64,000 bases of DNA from Eleusine coracana subsp. coracana (taxonomy: Eukaryota; Streptophyta; Magnoliopsida; Poales; Poaceae), in the NCBI GenBank assembly GCA_032690845.1, contig CM064433.1, positions 37,322,658 through 37,386,657 of the forward strand, written 5' to 3'. Positions 10,929 to 23,588 of the stretch are shown piece after piece. The notes below the pieces were generated by a model that did no database searches, was not told the origin of the DNA, and was given only the letters and a program-made list of their open reading frames with translations. Position numbers and translations under genes: made by a program. Numbering within the stretch: position 1 is the first letter of the stretch; each line of letters opens with the position of its first letter.

Positions 10929-12287
10929 TAGAACACTAGCAAATGAAAACAAATGAGACTACACAGCGCTGCACCAGGTGTAAATGAATTGGCTGCAACA
11001 GACACAAGACATGACCAACTTGATCCTTCTGCTGTTCATGTGAAGAACAAATTTTACTACTGTACGCACACAATGCTTTCATTCCCTTGTCAGTATTTCA
11101 ATTGCTCTGATCAAAGAGTACATAATCGGTGAGTAGTTTCTTGGTGTGCATCTGGGGAAAACTGGCCTCCATGGTGAGCAGCAGTGCCGAGCGACGGAGT
11201 TGGGGCTCTCTGCCAATTCCAGCACGGTGAGTAGCAGTCTGCCAAATCCAGTTCCATGGCGGTGAAGCAGCGAAGCCCATCCAGCGAAAACCTCGCCGGC
11301 GCCGTCGCCGCCGCCGCTTCACCTGCCAACGACCACCTCGCCGTAGAAGAGGAGCTTTGAAGGACGGAGAGAAGCTGTGGAAGCCACTCATCGACGGTGG
11401 CGTGGGCGAGCGTAGGAGAAGAGGGCGCGCAAAGATTGGCAGTCGGAGTGGTGGAAGTCACGCATCGATGGCGGCGGCGGGCCATGCTCGACTAGGGCAA
11501 GCTCTGACGCGGTGGATTGACGGCGGTCCGCCCGACGGAGGAGGAAGCTGGCAGCCACGTCGGCGCCGCCCGCGCTCGCTCCCGAGGCCGCCCTGTGCCG
11601 GCGAGCGAGGAGGCAGCCACCCCGTCTCCATCAACGGCGTCGGCGCCGCCCTGCGCCCCTCGCGCTGCCCTCCTCCGGCCCCCTCTGCGTCGCCCCTCCT
11701 CCCCCCCCCCCCCCCCCCCCCCCCCCTCCGCGTGCCTCTACGCCTGTGCGGAACTCGCCTTCCTCCCGCCTGTCATGGACCAGCCCGCGCGGCGTCGACG
11801 CGGGTGAGGTCGAGGAGGCGGAGAAGATGCATGGGTAAATATGGAATGACAATTTTTTGTTAAACTACGACGACAAGAATAAAAACACATGCTGACTTGT
11901 ACTACGGTGATAGGAAAAGAAAAATAGAGGGAGTATTCTATAAACTATCTTGGCTGACAAGTGATGTTAATTTTCTATCATAACAGTGGTAAGTATGGCA
12001 GGTGAGGGATCAAAGAGACATGGACATAAAGTGTCATATGAGGTTGTGCATGAAAACTATGTAAAGAAAGATTATGCAGTACTTTCAAAGCTGGGTGCAG
12101 AATGGATGAATTTAACCTTACAAAATCATGAGAACTTTTAATCTTTAAAGCTGAGCAAAGAGACAAAAAAAAGATCACAGTCTTTATAGTATAGAAGATC
12201 ATTAGAATTTTTGTCACAAGGCAGCTGTTCATAATTGAGGTGAAAATTATTTTTATTTTTTAGTATTATTTGTGCATCACTTTGTTT

Positions 12288-12335
12288 ATTATCATTGTAA
12301 ACCATTGTTTTTTGGATGGATTATCATTGTAAACC
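12288..12335. repeat. Micro-insertion B: 16 nt with T6 run, flanked by perfect 16-bp direct repeats
   Basis: ATTATCATTGTAAACC occurs at 12288-12303 and again at 12320-12335 without mismatch. Between them lies ATTGTTTTTTGGATGG, which on the minus strand reads CCATCCAAAAAACAAT. The perfect repeats suggest a recent event. Confidence 0.75.
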
Positions 12336-12817
12336 TGGTTGCTCACATTGAGAAATTGAGCTAAGGTTCATGAAATACGACTTGTGTCTTTTAATGTTGG
12401 CTTTTCATTTGCATCTTCGTTATACTATTGGCTAACCAATTCCCTGATGTTTATTTCCCAATTAATCTTGCAAATTGGAAACAAAACTCACAGAGATCTG
12501 CCACTATTATTCTTGTACCCGTGTATGGTTAGGTTGCTTTGTTTTAGTAATGTTGAATTATCATGCAATAGTGTGCAGGTTGGTTCCATGATCATGCATT
12601 ATTAGAGTAGAAAGTACTTCATCAAATCATGATTATTTGTAATCAAACTAATTATGGTACTATATTGTCTTACTTTTCATGTTCACAACTCTATGTATTG
12701 GGAATATGCATTTGTGTTGCAAAAAACCTATGCGTTATCTAAAGTAGAATTAATTAGTTTATCATAGGTTTTATTAATAACAGACAAATTTAGTAAATAT
12801 TCGTAGTGAAAGGATAG

Positions 12818-12847
12818 CATGTGCATGTCGCACGTGTATAATACTAG
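12818..12847 (+). mobile_element. Helitron-like 3' terminus (hairpin plus CTAG)
   Basis: A 7-bp stem, CATGTGC (12818-12824) against GCACGTG (12830-12836) with one G-T pair and a 5-nt loop, is followed after 7 nt by CTAG (12844-12847) and then T. This matches the Helitron 3' end rule: a short hairpin, then CTRR, inserted before T. No 5' TC end or Rep/helicase frame was found, so the extent upstream is unknown. Confidence 0.5.
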
Positions 12848-13384
12848 TAGCTCTGAAATGAATCGAAGCACACTTGGCACGCCTACCAAGCTAATGATCT
12901 GCAAGATCCGCCACTCATGGGTGCTTGTCTCCGTCGGCGCGTTGTGCGTGATGATTCAGTTGTATTCCGTCATGCCTAACACAATGGAGTAATGTGAGAG
13001 TAGTTAAGAGGAAAATAGACACTACTGTTTATAGATAGATGACTCACCTGATGAAACCAAGGAGCAAATATGTGTGCAGTGTGCTTAAACGGCACCTTAT
13101 GCATGATTTTGTTGTATTCAGACACGCTTAACACAACTGAATCACAATTGTTTATTTAATGATTTGAGAAGGACTCGTTTGACTGGCTAGGTTCTTGCTG
13201 ACTTTGTTGTGTATGTATATGTGTGCCTGTGTGGCAGTCTAGGCAGGGGTGCTAGGGACGTCTCTCCTTATTTTGGCTCCAAATATGAGCCAATTAATGC
13301 AACTGTTTGATTTATATGTTTGGGAGTTTAGTTCACTCACAAAATTTGTTATCAACCCCGTTCATAGTTCAGACGAAGGTTAAC

Positions 13385-13760
13385 AAAATATGGTTAACCG
13401 GCAAACCGGTTAATTGTCGGTTATGATTTATTTATTTTTTAAAACCAAAAAATTTATATCCAACAAAACTGGTGCAACCGATCAATTAACCGGTAAAACT
13501 AGTCGGCTAACCATAAAAATGGTAAAATTTGAATTTGAAAATTCATCATCAATTCTGGTCGGTACCATCAAAACCGGTCAGTTAACTGGTCACTGACTAT
13601 CTACTCCTCAAATCAAATTTTACCTGATTAACCGGTCAGTTTTATCAGTTTTTTAATTAACCGATGAACTGGTCCTGATCGGTTCTACAGGTCAGTTCGG
13701 TTATGTAATCCTTGGTTGAGACACTATTGGGTCCAGAACTGGTCGGTTCGGTTTACACCT
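13385..13760. repeat. Degenerate ACCGGTTAA-type repeat block
   Basis: Repeated forms of GGTTAACCGG, ACCGGTTAATTG, AACCGGTCAGTTAAC and ACTGGTCGGTTC occur in both orientations across about 370 bp. This is a decayed interspersed repeat; no ends or target duplication were identified. Confidence 0.55.
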
Positions 13761-14839
13761 TGGTTGAGTCACTAATAGTTCTAGACACCTAATAAGTAGC
13801 CAACATTTCTTTCTAGCCTTTTTCTGAGTGAATTTGTTTGGTTTTGCATTGGGCGGATCACATTTTTCTAGAAATCAAGAGTTTGCCAACGCTGGGGAGT
13901 TTCTCTAGGACTTTCTGAATATATAACTTGTGCTGTGCTCCGTTATACTTGAAAATGTACACCACTCAATGCAATGAACAAGTGAAAGTCCTGGAAAATT
14001 ATTTAATTATGTTGTCGGTTTGATTCACCCGAAAGATACAACAGATTAACTGGCACTAGCTATGCGCTGCATGTCTCCTTGATAACTTTAAACGAAATGG
14101 GAAGGGTGCAAAGAAATTAAGCACACGTGTGATATTCCGTCACCCTTTTCTCGAAATGGAGAAATTAAAAGAACATGTAACGCTCAGTAAGTCAACTTGC
14201 TACCAATTCATATACGGAGTATGCAAAATTTTCCTCTGGACACACCGACTCTTTGTCTTTTGCTGAGATACTGTCTCATGGCACATTTTACGATCAATTA
14301 TCTTAAATATTTAAAGGAAAAATTACCATATTCGCTCTTAAAATTATAAAATTACCATATTAATTTAAAAAAGAAAAGTTCTTCGCTGTTGATTTTATGA
14401 AGTTCGAAATATGGTCCAGATTACTCTCTAGAAGTCATTGGTATTACTGGATAATTGAATTATTGCGCCAACAATTTATAATCCCCATGCGCTGCTATGA
14501 ACTAAAAATATGGATAGTATTTTAAGTTGCCTAAAAATAATCTATTAACATTATTATTGGTGAGTACCGCATATTGTATATTATTGTAGTTCATGTCACA
14601 AAGCTATATAGCTATCCACAATGAAGCATTAGTAAAAAAAAAAAATTAAAAATACAAAACACCCTTCAATTGCAAAATCAAGAAAGCTGATTGCCTGATA
14701 AAAAAAAACGTTGAGATGAAATACGTTCTGCTGAAACACATCTGCTTCTTTCACAACTGCAACCAGCCCATCATCAACTGACCGCCTCAAAGAAGATGGG
14801 TAACCCGTGGTCGTGTAGACCGGGAGCGTCTCGGTGACC

Positions 14840-14987
14840 AGTGGCGAAGCCACATTAACTCTCTCTGGTGCACTGGCACCAGGGTCTTAACTAGTTTTCA
14901 AGGCTAATTAGTCAATGTTTTAAGCTATGCAACAGCGTATTTAGAGGCTGTGCAACAGGGTATTTTCCATCCTAGCTTCGCCACTAT
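14840..14987. mobile_element. 148-bp hAT-like MITE with duplicated target
   Basis: The left end is AGTGGCGAAGC and the right end is GCTTCGCCACTAT, an inverted repeat of 11 bp. The flanking sequence TCGGTGACC is present at both borders (14831-14839 and 14987-14995). CGGTGACC (8 bp) fits hAT, while the full 9-bp match would also fit Mutator. The minus-strand sequence on either side can be read as one continuous frame without the insert, so the element may have entered an older unrecognised coding fragment (14720-14838 and 14996-15030). Confidence 0.75.
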
Positions 14988-15722
14988 CGGTGACCACGGA
15001 AATAGATTTGTATATGAGTGTAGAAGAGAGTGATGTGATGGTACATGGTACACGAGTTTGGTCATGCATGACCATGAGGCATCAGGCCAGGGTTTTTTTT
15101 TTTTTTTTTTTGCGTGATTTGCAACTTGCAAGTGAGCTTCACCAGGTTGGGCCTCAGCCTTACTTGGATATTGGGCTCGTGTGGAGGTTGCGAGGAGGCC
15201 TTTGCCTGATTCGACTTGATGTAAATAAAGGACGACTGTGGGCTTGAGTCTGGTTTTGTCTAGGCCCAGGTAGAAATTAGGGATTTTATTTATTTATCTA
15301 AATTCTTTTTCTGATTTTGCAAAACAAGGGAAAGAAATACAAATTCAAATAAAACTATAGAAACCATCCAAAGTTCTGAAAGTCGGTACTCATGATTTCT
15401 GAATTTGATTCCCGCCAAGTTTGGACCCTGAATTCCAGATTGGGTGTTGGGTTTACTTTGGTGCATTGCATGGACGTCAAGCGGTACATTGGTGGTGTTG
15501 GACAACTCATTGTTGCCGTTGAGGTTAAATTTGATGAAACAGGAGTTTGATAATGAAGTTGTTGTAACATTGAGGCCATGGTCTCAATACATCACAAATC
15601 TTAGTGGTGAAAACTTTTCTTGCCCGTATATGTGTACATGGTTGAAAGTCAAATTTATGATACAAAGCCGATTAGTGTTGAACTCCGTATGAAGGTTCTC
15701 AACTTCCGATTGATCCATGCAC

Positions 15723-15861
15723 TTAAGACCTGTTTGGTTTCAGCTTGAGTAAGGCTGCTTAGGCCACCTACATCTAACTCTAGGCTGCGAAAAAATGGAT
15801 GTTAGGGATGACTACCTAGGCCAAACAGTTTTTTCTAGATCTCTAACCAAAGAAGCCCTTA
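15723..15861. mobile_element. Tourist-like MITE, 133 bp, TTA duplication
   Basis: The element spans 15726-15858. The left end AGACCTGTTTGGTT and the right end AACCAAAGAAGCCC are imperfect inverted repeats of the G(G/A)(G/C)C..TTTGGTT Tourist type. TTA flanks both sides (15723-15725 and 15859-15861), as expected for PIF/Harbinger. Confidence 0.7.
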
Positions 15862-15916
15862 ATTATCGACATGTATGGATGTAGAATTCCATGATTACTA
15901 AAAGGTCAAAATAATA

Positions 15917-16260
15917 CTCCATTCATTTTAAATTATTATCATCATTGATTTTTTTTAAGTTACATTTGATTATTTATGTTATTCAGAATTTTAGTTCAAA
16001 TACATAAACTTATTATAAGTTATGTTTTAGTTTTCTTTAATAATAAAATAAATTATAATAAAAGATTAATATATTTTATTTTTAAATTATTATCACCATT
16101 GATTTTTAACTTGCGTTTGCTCATTTATGTTATTGAAAATTTTTGTTTATATATATAAATTTATAAGTTATGTTTAGTTTCCTTTAATAATAAAATAAAT
16201 TATAAAAATATATGATAACTTAAAATGTTAACTATGATAAGAATTTAAAAATGAATAAAA
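15917..16260. mobile_element. AT-rich Stowaway-like MITE with internal tandem duplication
   Basis: It begins CTCCATTCATTTTAAATTATT after TA (15915-15916) and ends with the complementary AATTTAAAAATGAATAAAA before TA. Two internal copies of about 140-150 bp are in tandem. Each starts TTTTAAATTATTATCA followed by CATTGATTTTT and ends near TTTAATAATAAAATAAATTA (about 15930-16077 and 16078-16215). The ends are decayed, so the borders are approximate. Confidence 0.6.
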
Positions 16261-16261
16261 T

Positions 16262-18600
16262 ATATATTATTGCTCCATGTCATCAGCTGCCTAGCTTGAC
16301 CTTGTCATCACTGTGCATCATCCTTGACCTCGTGCTCGTGCACCACGTGTCAACGTAGTAACCACGTTCTGTTTTGCGACAGTACACTACAATGCAATCA
16401 TCTGCGACTCGTGAGTCGTGACGTTCAGGTCCTGGCTACGAGTCAACTTTGGAGTACGGCTACTGGGTCCCTATAAACAAAAAAACGGTAGAAGTGAGCT
16501 GAAAAGGACCTCTTCTCGACGTGGTGTTCTCTACACTAGCGCACGACTCAGCTCGCCCGGAATCTGTGGTTATTGCGTTGGTGTTTTCTTAAACTGGGAA
16601 CGCAAGATTATTACTATATTAGAAAACAAGTCCGCGCTTTCCACGAGAAATCGACAAGGCTAATATTTATATGCTGCTGTTTTCATTGTACTCTCCGCCT
16701 CTTAGATTAACTTGGAGATAGCATAATGAATACTCCGTCCGGATGCAATTTGTTGACGTTTATAGGACAAGTAAACTAGTTCAAAATTGAACTATTAACT
16801 TATTTGTGCTAATGTCGATAAATTTCCTTAGTGCTTATTAATTATAATAATTGTTGATAAATTAGTTGCATAGTGAAAGTAAACTTATACTTTCCATGAA
16901 GTTTTTTAAACAACTCTCTATGTAAGTTTAATGTACTTACACACTGGTCGAAGGCATAGTATCCTAAAATCCCATGACAGAAAGAACTACTGACACACTA
17001 TTTAATCATCTTGTATTGCGTACATCGTTCGTAAATGTGTGCTAACTTAAATGCATCTCCACACATGTCAACTTTGGAGTGCAGCCAATAAAGACAATAG
17101 AATAGAATAGCAAACAACTTTTGTCGATTGAAAGTCTTGTTACTCATGGCTTGAAGAGGTCCATTTTGTTTGCCCAGACGCTTGACATTTTTCTCATGGA
17201 CTTTGTATAACAGAATTTCAAGCAACCCGTTAAAACCAGACTCTTTCAAACAATGACCGCCAAATCTTCCAAGAGGTCCATCCAGGGTGGCGCCCCACTA
17301 TCACCCTGTTTATTACAGATTCGAAGTCAGTGATAAAAAAGCACACGGTATCTGAACGGGTAATCGAATGCTTGTCCAAATAATAGCACACTAATTTGAC
17401 TTCTCCCCTGGAGGAACATCTTTATGATTATATACGTCAGGAGTGTGTGAATAAGTTGATGGCTGTCTCTTAATGCAATGGAATTGTATGTTCTGAACAA
17501 AAAAAATGCTTTGGCTATGGCTACCGTGGCATTTGACGAATCTGTTCTAGCCGCATATTTTGTCCTACACTTTCCTAAAATTTACACCAAGAAGAATTCG
17601 AATAATTTAAAATCCTACACTATGTAAATTCTTAATCAGCATATATTTCTCTACGTGAAGAGGTATCTTCCGATAATTTAAAATCCGCTTCCGATCCACC
17701 TCCGGTCCGAATCCGTACCATCTCCAACATCCGAAAATATCCGTATTCGTATCCGTAACTGTGTATTATCCGCTCCGCTCCGAATCCGACTAAAAAATAG
17801 GAAGTAGAATATGGAGAAGGTATTATCCGATCCGATCCGATCCGCTTTCATCTCTAGGTTTCATCATCTATATAGAAAAATTTGACTCGCTGACATAGAT
17901 CAGTGGCTTGGGCCAACTAGTTGATAGGAACCAAGAAGTATTTCTTGCAATCAAGTATGTCTTGCAATCAATACAGACACTAAATCTGTGCAACCATAAA
18001 ATTGTACACATTAAAATGTCATCTTTAAATAAAAACCAAGAAGCACGTGGCCTCCATATTCAGCTTGACAATGACACATTGACACAATGACACTGCGTTT
18101 ACTTTCTTACAAACAGTTAACTTTATTTCTGAAACCGGACGAGGATACAAATAGGAAAAGTGCTTCATCTAAAGGTAGGAGCAAAATGTTCAGCCAAACA
18201 AATCTATTGATTCAAAATCATTTCCACTTTTGAAATACAAGAATCAATGTGGTAGCAGTGTAGCATATTTTTCCTTTTGTGCATCACAGCTTGTCTATCA
18301 AATGTTGTACCACCTCTGTTCAAAAAAGAAAAATTCCAAACCGTTTGATATGACCAACATACATACATCGAAAAAAAAAACTTAAATATACTCCAATCTT
18401 TGCTATTGCTATGAAATCAGAAGACATTATGGACTTCTTTTCCGAGCCTGAAACATTATCGTTCTAGCCGCATATTGTCCTACACTTTCCTAAAATTTAC
18501 ATCTATTAAGTTACGCCAAGAAACTCGGAAGCTCCTGCGGATTCATGACAGTACAAACCATTACAAAACTATTTCAAAGCTTATTAATTAGATAATATCG
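16262..18600. other. Intergenic; GATCCGATCCG-type degenerate repeat near 17680-17860
   Basis: No gene is supported in this interval. At about 17680-17860 the sequence is built from variants of AATCCGTATCCG and CCGATCCGATCCGATCCG, a simple-repeat composition common in grass transposon remnants. A partial MITE-like end (ACTCCGTCCGGATG) sits near 16730 without a partner. Confidence 0.45.
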
Positions 18601-18631
18601 GAAAAGAAGACAGACATTTACAGATTGGCCA

Positions 18632-19006
18632 TTGGCTGGCTGTCTGTCTCCTTCCTTCCCCTCGCATGCCGTCCCGCTGTTCAACGTTCAAACCCTTCTT
18701 CATCCTTCCTCCCTCGGTCACGCCGTCGCCATTGACGACCACCTCCACCTCCTCTGCACCCTTAAATCCCTCCTCTCCCCGCCTCCCCGCCCCACCCATC
18801 CACTCACGCCACCATTTTCCTCGAGCCCCAGCGCATCCTCAGACGGGCTGCAAGATCTCCAAGAATCCATCTTGGAATCAGAGAAGCCAATAATTGGAGT
18901 TAGGAACAAGCTCCCCGGCCGAGGAATCCGAGAATTTCTATTCGGGGAGAGCTCGAGAGGAGGAAAAAGAAGAGAACTGTGCGGACGACGAACCGGGGTT
19001 GATTAG
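18632..19006 (+). other. Long upstream ORF in the LCB2 leader (124 codons)
   Basis: An ATG frame ends 24 bp before the LCB2 start codon. The sequence is Ser/Pro-rich and resembles nothing I know, and several other ATGs lie in the same region. It more likely reflects GC-rich leader or promoter sequence than a protein. If the mRNA starts upstream of 18632 it could act as a uORF that lowers LCB2 translation. Confidence 0.3.
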
Positions 19007-19029
19007 GGAAAAAAAAAGAGCCGGGCAAG

Positions 19030-22000
19030 ATGGTGCGGCTGCCGTACACGACGGCGCTGACGACGCTGTTCAGCTACGGGCTGCTCTTCGCGTTCGGCCA
19101 GCTCAGGGACTTCTTTCGCAAGCTCATCGACTGGTTCAAGGCGAAGAACGTCAAGGTACGCGGCAGCGGCCGGCCTAATTCCGCATCTGCCCGGCCAGAT
19201 CCGGGAGGTTTCGTCCCAATTTTGGGTGGTTTGGTTGATTCAGGGCTTGGTTTGATGCAGGGGTACGCGCCGATCTGCCTCGGCTTGGAGGATTTCTATG
19301 TGCGCCGCCTTTACCTGCGGATCCAGGTGAAGATTTGAATACTTGGTTCGTCGGTGCATTTGTATGTGATTGGAAGTGTGGCATGACCAAGTTCGGAAAT
19401 TCTTACTTTTTACGGCACTGCTTATACTCTTATGTTCAGAAGAACATATATTACTGCGCAGCAAGAAATTTTAGATGCAATATCTCTGATTTTATTGGGT
19501 TATGTTCAAGATTTGAGAGGATCATTTATGGGTGGCAATGCCGTGTGCCTAATTCTTTCAGGTTTCTAATTGCATCTAGTAAAAAATAACTATATTAGTA
19601 GTATATAATATTTCTGATCCAAAATAATATTTTTGAAAGTAATGGCAGCATAATATGTTTCTTTTTGGCAATTTTTATTTTCCTTTTGCTGTCTGAAAGA
19701 AGATTGTAAAAGCAAATGCAGAGATGTCTCTGATAGCTAGTTCTTTTATGTTTCTTTGTTTATGAATTGGGCATAACCTAGCCACAATGTCTCATGCTCA
19801 TTTGAAATGGATGGCTAGAGATATCACACTACTCACTATTGGATTGGCTTCTGCCAAAGTATACTTTCTTGACAAGGTTGTCTGTTATGGTTTATTCATC
19901 TTTGGTTGTTTTGGATGTTAACCAACAAAAATTTGTTGTGTTACAGGATTGCTTTGGTAGACCGATTGCTAGTGCACCAGATTCTTGGTTTGATGTGGTC
20001 GAGCGCTACTCAAATGACAGTAACAAGACTTTACAGTAAGCTTGGATGCTAACGTTATCATTTGTTTTCAGAAAAATCTCTGCATTGGACAACTTGCCAA
20101 ATAATTGAGTATTGTCAACTTCAACATTCATACATTTCCCAACAATTGTCAAATGGTCCATTGTAAACTATGTGATTTAGATAAAATAACTACTACAATA
20201 ATTATAAGGTGTTATTTGAACTCTCCTTTACACGCACTATTTTTCCAGACGAACCTCAAATACCACTAGATGCCTCAACCTAGGATCCTACAACTACCTT
20301 GGGTTTGCCGCAGCAGATGAGTACTGCACTCCACGTGTTATCGAGTCTCTCAAGAAATACTCGCCGAGCACCTGCAGTGTTCGTGTTGATGGAGGTATCC
20401 AACCTCCTTGATCATGATATTTTTACAATTTATTTATAACTAAAGTTAATTAAGGAATATTAAATTGATACCTTTTAACTTGTCAGGCACTACTAAACTT
20501 CACACGGAGCTGGAGGAATTGGTTGCACGTTTTGTTGGAAAGCCAGCTGCGATCCTTTTTGGCATGGGTTATGTCACAAACTCTGCTATCATTCCCTGCC
20601 TGATTGGAAAGGTTTGCTCAAATGCTTATTGCATTGAAAAACTAAAGACTTCACAAACTAATCTTCAGTAACTAACTTTACATTACTCCGTTCCAGGGTG
20701 GCTTGATAATTAGTGACTCACTGAACCACAACTCAATTGTCAATGGTGCAAGAGGATCTGGTGCCACTGTGCGGGTTTTCCAGCATAACTGTAAGCTGTT
20801 ATTCTTTTTAACAATGCAAAGAAGTAGAAGTGTTTGTAAGTCCAGGATTATTTATAATTGGCACTGTACTACATACAGCCCCTGCCCATTTGGAAGATGT
20901 GCTGAGAGAGCAGATAGCTGGTGGTCAGCCAAGGACACACAGACCATGGAAGAAGATCATTGTCATTGTAGAGGGTATCTACAGCATGGAAGGGGAGCTA
21001 TGCAAACTACCTGAGATCATAGCTGTCTGCAAGAAATACAAGGTTGGAGGACCATCACTCTAATTTCTGTTTTGAGTTCGGCAAATAATGAACACCATAT
21101 TTATTTGAATATAATTTCTGATTCTCAATCCATTGGCAAATGGAACTCAGTAAAGATGATTGTTCATATGCATTCACTCTTTATATCAAACAGGCTTACA
21201 CATATCTGGATGAGGCTCATAGCATCGGTGCTGTTGGGCAGTCTGGTCGAGGTGTTTGTGAGCTCCTAGGGGTTGACCCAGCTGATGTAGATATAATGAT
21301 GGGTACTTTCACAAAGTCGTTTGGGTCATGTGGTGGATATATTGCTGCATCAAAGGTATGCACAAGAACAGTATTGCCATATTACTTGTTAAGTTCAGAC
21401 TGCCTTGAAGATTTGCTAATTTGTCTGATTAAACTTCAGGAAATAATTCAACACCTGAAGCATAGTTGCCCAGCCCATCTGTATGCTACTTCCATGTCAC
21501 CACCGGCAGTCCAACAAGTTATCTCTGCCATTAAAGTGATTCTTGGAGAGGATGGCTCCAACAGGGGTACAAAAAAGATACAATTTTTTGCCTAATTCTA
21601 TTGCTTTTGTAAATCTGCGACAATGTACTGAATATTAGTGTTAGTTAACTTATCTCTTTTTGCTTGTCTTGCAGGCGCCCAAAAGCTTGCACGCATCCGT
21701 GAGAACAGTAATTTCTTCCGGTCAGAGCTCAAGAAGATGGGCTTTGAAGTTCTTGGCGACAACGATTCCCCTGTGATGCCCATAATGCTCTACAATCCAG
21801 CTAAAATTCCTGCATTTTCCAGGGAGTGCCTTAGACAAAAGGTTAGTGGAAGTTTTCCTTTTCAACTATCTATATATGTACTCTCCAGTTACAGCTCATG
21901 TACCTTGAACAGTATAGCATTTTCATGTATTCTGTCATTACGTGCACAAAAGTTTCCACACCTCCTATTGCCATGCAACTGATAAATACTTTGCTGTAGG

Positions 22001-22299
22001 TTGCTGTTGTTACTGTGGCATTTCCTGCTACACCTCTCCTCCTTGCTAGAGCTCGTATCTGCATTTCTGCTTCACACACCAGGGAGGACCTGCTGAAAGC
22101 TCTAGATGTGAGAATTTCTTCACACATACATGAATACTTATCTTAGTTGAGATACACGTAACTAGAGTGTCATGACATTGCTCTTCTATTTGCAATCCGC
22201 TTTCAGGTTATCAGCAGAGTTGGTGATCTTGTGGGCATCAAATACTTCCCTGCAGAACCCCCAAAGATTGCTGAAGCTGGTCATGACAAACTGGAGTAA
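19030..22299 (+). CDS. LCB2: Serine palmitoyltransferase catalytic subunit (LCB2)
   Basis: Condenses serine with palmitoyl-CoA to 3-ketodihydrosphinganine, the first committed step of sphingolipid synthesis, as an ER-membrane heterodimer with LCB1. Exons: 19030-19155, 19261-19326, 19947-20035, 20249-20394, 20487-20611, 20697-20790, 20879-21042, 21194-21355, 21440-21566, 21675-21841, 22000-22107, 22207-22299. All introns are GT-AG, and the joined frame is 1467 bp, giving 488 aa, the normal length for plant LCB2. Residues 8-29 form a hydrophobic N-terminal segment. The PLP fold includes LGSYNYLGFA, the cofactor Asp and His in YLDEAHSIGAVG (about 274-285) and the Schiff-base lysine in GTFTKSFGSCGGY (K311). 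The C-terminal exons keep VTVAFPATPLLLARARICISASH. I see no break, so this should be an active gene. It lies 2.7 kb upstream of the auxin receptor on the same strand. Confidence 0.96.
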
Positions 22300-23333
22300 G
22301 CATGAGTTCTGGTTTAACCTGCCAGTGAGTTGAAGTTGTTCAAACCCCTGATGGAAACAAGTGGATCTTGAGCAGTTTCATAGCCTTGATTTGGGATTTT
22401 GTCTATGCCTGAGAAGCCAGAATCCGTCTTATTAGCTGACTATTGTTTGTTTGTACAATTATCTTCCCAAATGTGTATAGCTTTCAATTGGTCTGTTGTT
22501 AATCCAATCTCCTTCTTGTAATACAATATAGATGCAGTATAATTCTCGCTAGAACATCTCTGAAGATTTCTGATGGCAGACCACTGACAACTCTGAAGGC
22601 CTTGCTTTCGTGTAATATGTTTCATATTCAGTGAATGCTGTACGAGATGGAAGTAATGGACTCTTCTGATAACTTTCAGTAAAGCTGCCGATGAAAGTTT
22701 TGACTACGCAATCCCTTAACTGCTCAATCCTTTTGTGCATGTCCCGGAGGCTGTTGACCTTTTCATTTGAACTGTACTGATCCTATTTTTGCTTGGACGG
22801 TTGTACAGTTATTGTTATTGTTATTATTATTGACTAATTGAAATATACTGGGAGATTCAAAATGTTTCAGCCATGAAATGATCTTCAAAATTTCTCGAGG
22901 CACAGATCTGAGCCACCTATCCAAAATTTAAAGTTCGGATTGTGAAAACATGAAGAAGTTTTTTATTCTTGCATCATAAGCTTGGTAGTACAACATACAC
23001 TTCGAATTGACTGATGAAATGCCATTTCTCCATAATCCGTTGTTGATTTACATGAAACTCTGTTCTTGACTGTGCATAGAGATAAAGATTAAACATTACT
23101 CCCTATGCTGTTTTTATAGTTTAATCCTTTTTGTGAAAAGTGCACCTTCGATACTCAAATTTAACCAGGTAGGTCATCTAGGCTCTAAACTATCAAAATA
23201 CAAATTGAGAACATGAACTTAAAATATCATCTTTGCCCAAGTCCCCCTCAAAAACGAAAAAAAAAACTTATTGAGTTGCCTAAAACAGTCATGTCACGAA
23301 CACAAAAGATATTTTTAGAATTTTAAACCAAAA

Positions 23334-23588
23334 TACTTCCTCCGTCCCTAAATAAGTGTCATATGGTTTCTATGCCAGTCAAACTTTCTTAACTTTGACT
23401 ATGTTTAGAGAAAATATTAGTAACATTTGTGTATCTAAATAAGTTTATTATAAAAATAGATTCAATGATATTAGATACTACTCATATATTATAAATATTA
23501 ATATTTTCTTGTATATAATTGATCAAAGTTAAAAACATTTGACTTCTCGGAAAGTGAGAATGGCACTTTCTTTGGGACGGAGGGAGTA
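23334..23588. mobile_element. Stowaway MITE, 251 bp, TA duplication
   Basis: The element is 23336-23586. The left terminus CTTCCTCCGTCCCTAAATAA and the right terminus (reverse complement CTCCCTCCGTCCCAAAGAAA) form an inverted repeat of about 25 bp. TA flanks both ends. The interior is AT-rich, with CTTAACTTTGAC and its complement placed symmetrically, as in grass Stowaway families. Confidence 0.92.

Larger units (their letters stand above)
6559..11933 (+). mobile_element. Mariner-like element (plant MLE), about 5.4 kb with both ends
   Basis: The left end (CTTCCTCCGTTC...TTTTCCTGTCGC, from 6559) and the right end (reverse complement CTCCCTCTATTT...TTTTCCTATCAC, to 11933) form a terminal inverted repeat of about 30 bp with several mismatches. 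Both are bordered by TA (6557-6558 and 11934-11935), the Tc1/mariner target duplication. The termini are of the CTCCCTCCGT type shared with Stowaway MITEs, which plant MLEs are known to mobilise. A DD39D transposase gene lies inside at about 8640-10264. The outer segments (6620-7260 and 11110-11830) are GC-rich and include a 26-C run at 11701-11726. The transposase is broken, so the copy is non-autonomous now. Confidence 0.82.

Noticed and set aside
12880..13140. Two short minus-strand exon-like pieces with EYN motifs
   Set aside because: I could not connect them to a family. They are short, contain stops and lack convincing splice pairs.
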